Positions 60,633 to 64,000 of a DNA stretch of 64,000 nt are shown piece by piece. The translations under genes and the position numbers were made by a program. The notes beneath the pieces are model-generated. The model worked only from the letters and a program-made list of their open reading frames with translations. It ran no database searches and was not told the origin of the DNA. Source of the stretch: Burkholderia sp. 4M9327F10 (GTDB lineage: Bacteria > Pseudomonadota > Gammaproteobacteria > Burkholderiales > Burkholderiaceae); the NCBI RefSeq assembly GCF_005503145.1, contig NZ_SCNV01000018.1, positions 1-64,000 on the forward strand. Direction: 5' to 3'. Position 1 is the first letter of the stretch, and each line of letters starts with the position of its first letter.

Positions 60633-62564
60633 TCAGAAGATCACGCGCACGTTCGGCGTCGGACCGTCTTCGCGGTCCGCCGTCAATCTCACCAGCGCGT
60701 CGCGGTGGAACACATCGAGCGGCGGCTGTTCGAGGTAGCGGCGCAGCGATTCGGCGCGGGTTTCCTCGGTCGGCGGCGCGGGCGGCGGGTCGCCGGCCGT
60801 TCGCATGTCGAGGATGTACGGTTGACGCTGCTGCAGCACGTGATCGATGCCCCGTCGCACAGCCGCGCGAACGTTCTCCGGATGCCGCACGGTCTCGCCC
60901 TCGAGGCCGCCGAAGGCCTCGGCAATCGATATGAAATCAGGCGCGGGCCGCTGGATGCGCAGATAGTCGGGGTTGTCGGTTTTGGGCTTCCAGCCGTACC
61001 CGGGCGCCGAGCCATACGCGCCGATCACCTGCTGCAAGCCGAGCTGCAGGGTGTGGTACTCGTGATTGTTGGTGATGATGTAGAGGACACCGAGCTTATG
61101 GTGCCCGGCGGTCCACCACGTCTGCGGGTAGAACAGCGAGGAACCGTCGCCAACCGCGTTGACGACAAGGCTGATGTCGATGCCTTGCCAGCCGTTCTGC
61201 TCGAGCTTGATGCCGAGCGAGGCCGGCATCGACCAGCCGAGCGAGCCACCGCCGACGCAGTAGTAGCTGATCGGCGCAGCGCCCTCGGTACCCAAAGGCA
61301 GCAGGTACTGGAACGGCGCGGGATCGGACACAGCCTCGTGGACATACACGAACTTCCTGTCGAGGCCGCGAGCCTGGATCTCGTGGCGCAGTGCGTCGGC
61401 GATTACCACGGCCCAGATCTCTTCCTGCTTCATGGCCTGCGCGAGGTACTGATCCCACTGGACCCGGCGTTCGGCATCAAGCTCGCGCAGCCGCGCATTG
61501 CGCTCACTCGCACCGGCCGGCCGGTGCTGACGCACGAGGTCGTTGATGAGCGGCAGCGTGGCTTTGATGTCGCCGAACAGCGCGGCTTCGCCGTAGTAGT
61601 TCTTGCCGAGATCCCAGGTGTTGTTGCTCAGGTAGACCTGCTGGACCTGTGGCGGGATCAGCGGACCGTCCGAATACTTGAAAATGGTGACCTGCGCCTG
61701 GTTGCTGAAACCCACCAGAAATGCGACGTCATGCCTGGCGAAGGTTTGCTGCACGCCCGCCTGGGTGCCAGGCAGCTCGCCTTGCCAGTGATAGTCGTCG
61801 TTCGGAAAATTGGCGACGCTGCTGAAGGTCTGCAGCAGTACGGGCGCGCCGATCAGCTCGGCGAGCTGTTGCAGCTCCGGCCACGCGCTTGCATAGCCAA
61901 CCGCGTCGCCGCAGACGATCAGCGGGTTTTTTGCCTGCGCGAGCAGCGTCGCGGCTTGACCGATCGCAGCGGCATCGGCCGTGAAGCGTGGCGCGATCCT
62001 TGTGATGCCCGGCAAGCGATCCGCAGCGCCGATCCTGCGCATCGTGAATTCCCACGGAATCGAAACGAACACGGGGCCGTTCGGCGGGGCGATCGCTTCC
62101 TTGAACGCGCGTTGCAGAACCAGTGGCAGTTCCTCGGCAGCACGGACTTCGTGCGCCCACTTCGTGTATTGCCTTGCGATCTCGACAAGATTCGAGGCAA
62201 GAATCGGCTCCTGGGTCACCAGTTCGTTCTGCTGCTGGCAGCAGAGGATGACGAGCGGCACCTGCGAGCGCCACGCATTGAACAGGTTGCCGATCGCATG
62301 CGCGATGCCGGGTGTGACGTGCACGACCACGACACCGGGTTTGTTGGTCATGCGTGCCGAGCCCATCGCGGCGCCCATCGCGATGTTCTCGTGCAGGCAC
62401 TCGATGTACTCCACCTGGTTCTCGGGGTAGGACGTACCGTCGATGATCGGAATCTCATTGGTACCGGGCACCCCGAAGATGAAATGGATGCCGAGCTCGC
62501 GCAATGCGTCGAATACGTAGTCGCGTGCCCAGCGTTGTGGCTCGTCCTTGGTCTCGCTTGCCAT
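60633..62564 (-). CDS. Thiamine diphosphate-dependent enzyme (acetolactate synthase / benzoylformate decarboxylase type)
   Basis: A 643-residue ThDP enzyme with the three expected domains. The catalytic glutamate (Glu59 in IECLHENIAMGAA) sits in the pyrimidine-binding domain. A central domain covers about 200-340 (KNPLIVCGDAVGYAS). The Mg-diphosphate motif starts at GDGSS (472) and ends at NN (500-501). It is longer than acetolactate synthase by a C-terminal extension (after 590). The substrate is unclear; a 2-keto acid decarboxylase or ligase is likely. AAGGAG precedes the ATG. It is first of a two-gene unit with the amine oxidase. Confidence 0.88.
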   Translation of the reverse strand: MASETKDEPQRWARDYVFDALRELGIHFIFGVPGTNEIPIIDGTSYPENQVEYIECLHENIAMGAAMGSARMTNKPGVVVVHVTPGIAHAIGNLFNAWRSQVPLVILCCQQQNELVTQEPILASNLVEIARQYTKWAHEVRAAEELPLVLQRAFKEAIAPPNGPVFVSIPWEFTMRRIGAADRLPGITRIAPRFTADAAAIGQAATLLAQAKNPLIVCGDAVGYASAWPELQQLAELIGAPVLLQTFSSVANFPNDDYHWQGELPGTQAGVQQTFARHDVAFLVGFSNQAQVTIFKYSDGPLIPPQVQQVYLSNNTWDLGKNYYGEAALFGDIKATLPLINDLVRQHRPAGASERNARLRELDAERRVQWDQYLAQAMKQEEIWAVVIADALRHEIQARGLDRKFVYVHEAVSDPAPFQYLLPLGTEGAAPISYYCVGGGSLGWSMPASLGIKLEQNGWQGIDISLVVNAVGDGSSLFYPQTWWTAGHHKLGVLYIITNNHEYHTLQLGLQQVIGAYGSAPGYGWKPKTDNPDYLRIQRPAPDFISIAEAFGGLEGETVRHPENVRAAVRRGIDHVLQQRQPYILDMRTAGDPPPAPPTEETRAESLRRYLEQPPLDVFHRDALVRLTADREDGPTPNVRVIF

Positions 62565-62922
62565 GGCTTCTCCTTGAGAGGAAGCGCTGGCAGGCGTAGG
62601 GGACAGCCTCAGCGCCTCGTCATTACAGCTTGGCGGGGAGCACGCCGTAACTGGAAGACTTGACAGGTGGGGGCCGGTAAAGAGTGGCGCGAGCTGCGGG
62701 AGATTCGATGGTGCGACGTCTGCTAAAACAGGTCATGTGTCGGATATCACTGTCATCTCTGACAGTTATCTGCTCGATCGATGACCAGGATAATCGGGTT
62801 AGCTGACTAGGGGTTCCGACGGCGCGATGCTGTTGGGGGTATGTCTGCGACTCGTCAGCCGGAGTGATGTTCAGCGTGTAAAAAATAAGTATAACGAATT
62901 AATATATATGGAGGAGGCGACC
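62565..62922. other. Divergent regulatory region with an inverted repeat
   Basis: No gene is seen here. ACTGTCA-TCTC-TGACAGT (62749-62766) is a perfect 7-bp inverted repeat between the ThDP gene and the lipoprotein gene, a candidate operator. The stretch before 62923 is AT-rich (AAAAAATAAGTATAACG, then TTAATATATA) and likely holds the lipoprotein promoter. Confidence 0.5.
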
Positions 62923-63561
62923 ATGAAAGCGGACTTGTCACCTACCGGACGTGCTTTCCGGTGCTGCGCTGAATCGCAGTCCTCCGCTTCGGCCAGAGCA
63001 CTATCCCGGCTTGTCGTGCTCATTGCCGTGGCGCTTGCAGCATGCGCGCAAACGCCGTTTCAGAGCAATCCTGGCGCGACGTCGCAAACAGGTGAGGTGG
63101 CGTGTACGGGAAGCGTCGTCGTCCCGTATGGCCTTGTCGAAGTCAGCGATCCGGACATGTTGAAGACGGTACTGCAGCCCGCCGGCAAGGGCGGACTGTG
63201 CGAGGCGAAAGTCCTGCAGGTGCAGCAACCTTTGACGGTCTATCGGGTCTGGGATAGCCGTAATCTCAATTCGCAATATGGACGCTGGTGGTCCTTCACG
63301 CCGCCGGCCGGCCCCGTGAACACCTACCGCACCGACAACGCGATCTGCCCGGAATGGAGCGCGCTCAACCAGGTCACGCAATGTCATCTGAAAGTGGGCG
63401 CGAAAATCGCGGTCGGGCCTGGACAGAGCGCGCAATGTCCGAGCGGGAACGTTTATCCTCAGTCGCCCGCCAATCAGGTCTTCGTCCCGAACGACACGCG
63501 CGATCCCGGCAACATCAAGCTGGAAGTCGACGATTGCGTAGCCGGCGCGGTCTGGCCATAA
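62923..63561 (+). CDS. Putative secreted lipoprotein, unknown function
   Basis: A 212-residue protein with GGAGGAGGCGACC before the ATG at 62923. The signal peptide has an unusually long charged lead of about 29 residues, then LVVLIAVALAAC with lipobox LAAC at 38-41. The mature part is rich in Pro, Val and Cys (GLCEAKVLQVQQPLTVYRVW, GRWWSFTPPAGPVNTYRTD). I recognise no named family. It converges on a partial oxidoreductase gene with 10 bp between them. Confidence 0.75.
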   Translation: MKADLSPTGRAFRCCAESQSSASARALSRLVVLIAVALAACAQTPFQSNPGATSQTGEVACTGSVVVPYGLVEVSDPDMLKTVLQPAGKGGLCEAKVLQVQQPLTVYRVWDSRNLNSQYGRWWSFTPPAGPVNTYRTDNAICPEWSALNQVTQCHLKVGAKIAVGPGQSAQCPSGNVYPQSPANQVFVPNDTRDPGNIKLEVDDCVAGAVWP

Positions 63562-63571
63562 GCGGCGCCGC

Positions 63572-64000
63572 TCAACCAAACCCTTCTACGCCGAGTCCGG
63601 CGTAGAAGCGGGCCATCTGGGCGGCGTCGTTGTCGAACCAGCCGCTTAACCAGTCGCGATAGACTTCGGTTGCCTCCCTCGGCGGAGCCGCTCCACTCAG
63701 GATTGCGCCAACCAGTTGTGCGGCCGTGCGGCCCGAAAGCAGTGCCTTGAGCACCCCATGCGATGAGGTCGGATCCAGCACGGCGGCGGCGTCGCCCACC
63801 ATGAACCAGCCCGGACCCGCCACTTCGCCGGCCACGCGCCATGTGACATCCGCGCCTCGCGAGGGACCGTTGGGCGTGAGATGGCGCATTTCCGCCGGCA
63901 TCCAGTCGGCGGGAATCGTCGTGCCGTCGAGTGCAACGCGTGTCCATTGATAGGTGCCGGGCCATACCTTGGCAGTCCATAGCCAGCCTGTCGCGTCACC
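63572..64000 (-). CDS. FAD-dependent oxidoreductase (tryptophan halogenase-like), C-terminal part, cut by window edge
   Basis: The frame is open to the window end and encodes at least 142 residues of a C-terminus. It includes WFMVGDAAAVLDPTSSHGVL, the second FAD-binding motif (GDAAxxxDP) of group A flavoprotein monooxygenases and halogenase-like oxidoreductases. The N-terminal FAD motif lies beyond the window, so the exact subfamily cannot be told. Confidence 0.8.
   Translation of the reverse strand, partial: GDATGWLWTAKVWPGTYQWTRVALDGTTIPADWMPAEMRHLTPNGPSRGADVTWRVAGEVAGPGWFMVGDAAAVLDPTSSHGVLKALLSGRTAAQLVGAILSGAAPPREATEVYRDWLSGWFDNDAAQMARFYAGLGVEGFG

Noticed and set aside
60705..62663. 652-codon plus-strand frame antisense to the ThDP enzyme
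   Set aside because: It is long but low in hydrophobic cores and unlike any family; the opposite strand has all ThDP motifs.
1..64000. CRISPR arrays, rRNA operons and intact insertion sequences
   Set aside because: No regular spaced repeats, rRNA segments, or transposase genes with terminal inverted repeats were seen anywhere in the window.

Overview
The window looks like a chromosomal segment of a GC-rich betaproteobacterium of the Burkholderiaceae, most likely Paraburkholderia or a close relative. The evidence is a glucokinase fused to a HexR-type regulator, a Gts-type glucose ABC transporter divergent from zwf-pgl, the gene order trxB / ftsK-lolA / rarA-serS, and a dispersed hairpin repeat that I recall from these genomes. 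This placement rests on recognised gene families and gene order; no database search was run.

Layout. (1) 1-9.6 kb is a glucose uptake and Entner-Doudoroff entry locus. zwf, pgl and glk-hexR run left and gtsABCD runs right. They diverge from one compact control region in which a perfect HexR-type palindrome overlaps both promoters. (2) 9.6-25.4 kb is mostly housekeeping: an alpha/beta hydrolase with a divergent LysR gene, a TRIC-like membrane protein, an Smr-domain protein, trxB, ftsK, lolA, rarA, serS and a tRNA-Ser(CGA). An accessory block (17.75-22.26 kb) splits lolA from rarA. It holds a LysR regulator, a guanidinobutyrase/agmatinase, a two-gene toxin-antitoxin-like unit with a palindromic operator, and an NCS1 permease. 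(3) 25.38-53.18 kb is a 27.8-kb genomic island in the 3' end of the tRNA-Ser gene. It is bounded by a perfect 19-bp direct repeat and carries a tyrosine integrase at its far end. (4) 53.2-64 kb is ordinary variable chromosome: an alpha/beta hydrolase fused to an NTF2-like domain, a LysR gene, an AraC/GlxA-type regulator, an MBL-fold hydrolase, a GNAT acetyltransferase, a flavin amine oxidase beside a ThDP-dependent enzyme, a lipoprotein, and the C-terminal end of an FAD-dependent oxidoreductase cut by the window edge.

The island is a mosaic. From the tRNA inward it has: a large unrecognised protein with a possible PIN nuclease centre, coiled coil and two membrane segments; a small cysteine/histidine protein; a serine recombinase with nested inverted repeats upstream; a GFA-type protein; a possible helix-hairpin-helix DNA-repair-like protein; a broken S51 peptidase gene; and a HEPN-like protein. 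Next comes an orphan type VI secretion cassette (VgrG, a 981-residue effector ending in a lysozyme-like domain, a periplasmic immunity protein, PAAR). Then follow an SGNH-type acyltransferase diverging from an autoregulated-looking XRE gene, a possible papain-like peptidase operon, small genes and remnants (mobilisation-like protein, DUF6933, helicase fragment, DUF1488), and a replication/integration module (phage II/X-type Rep, a 454-residue unknown, AlpA, integrase).

How the genes work together. In the glucose locus, GtsABCD would import glucose, Glk would phosphorylate it, and Zwf and Pgl would carry it to 6-phosphogluconate, with the HexR half of the Glk fusion closing a feedback loop on both operons. 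In the island, VgrG, PAAR, effector and immunity protein form a self-contained anti-competitor payload. It must rely on a type VI apparatus encoded elsewhere, since no structural T6SS genes are present here.
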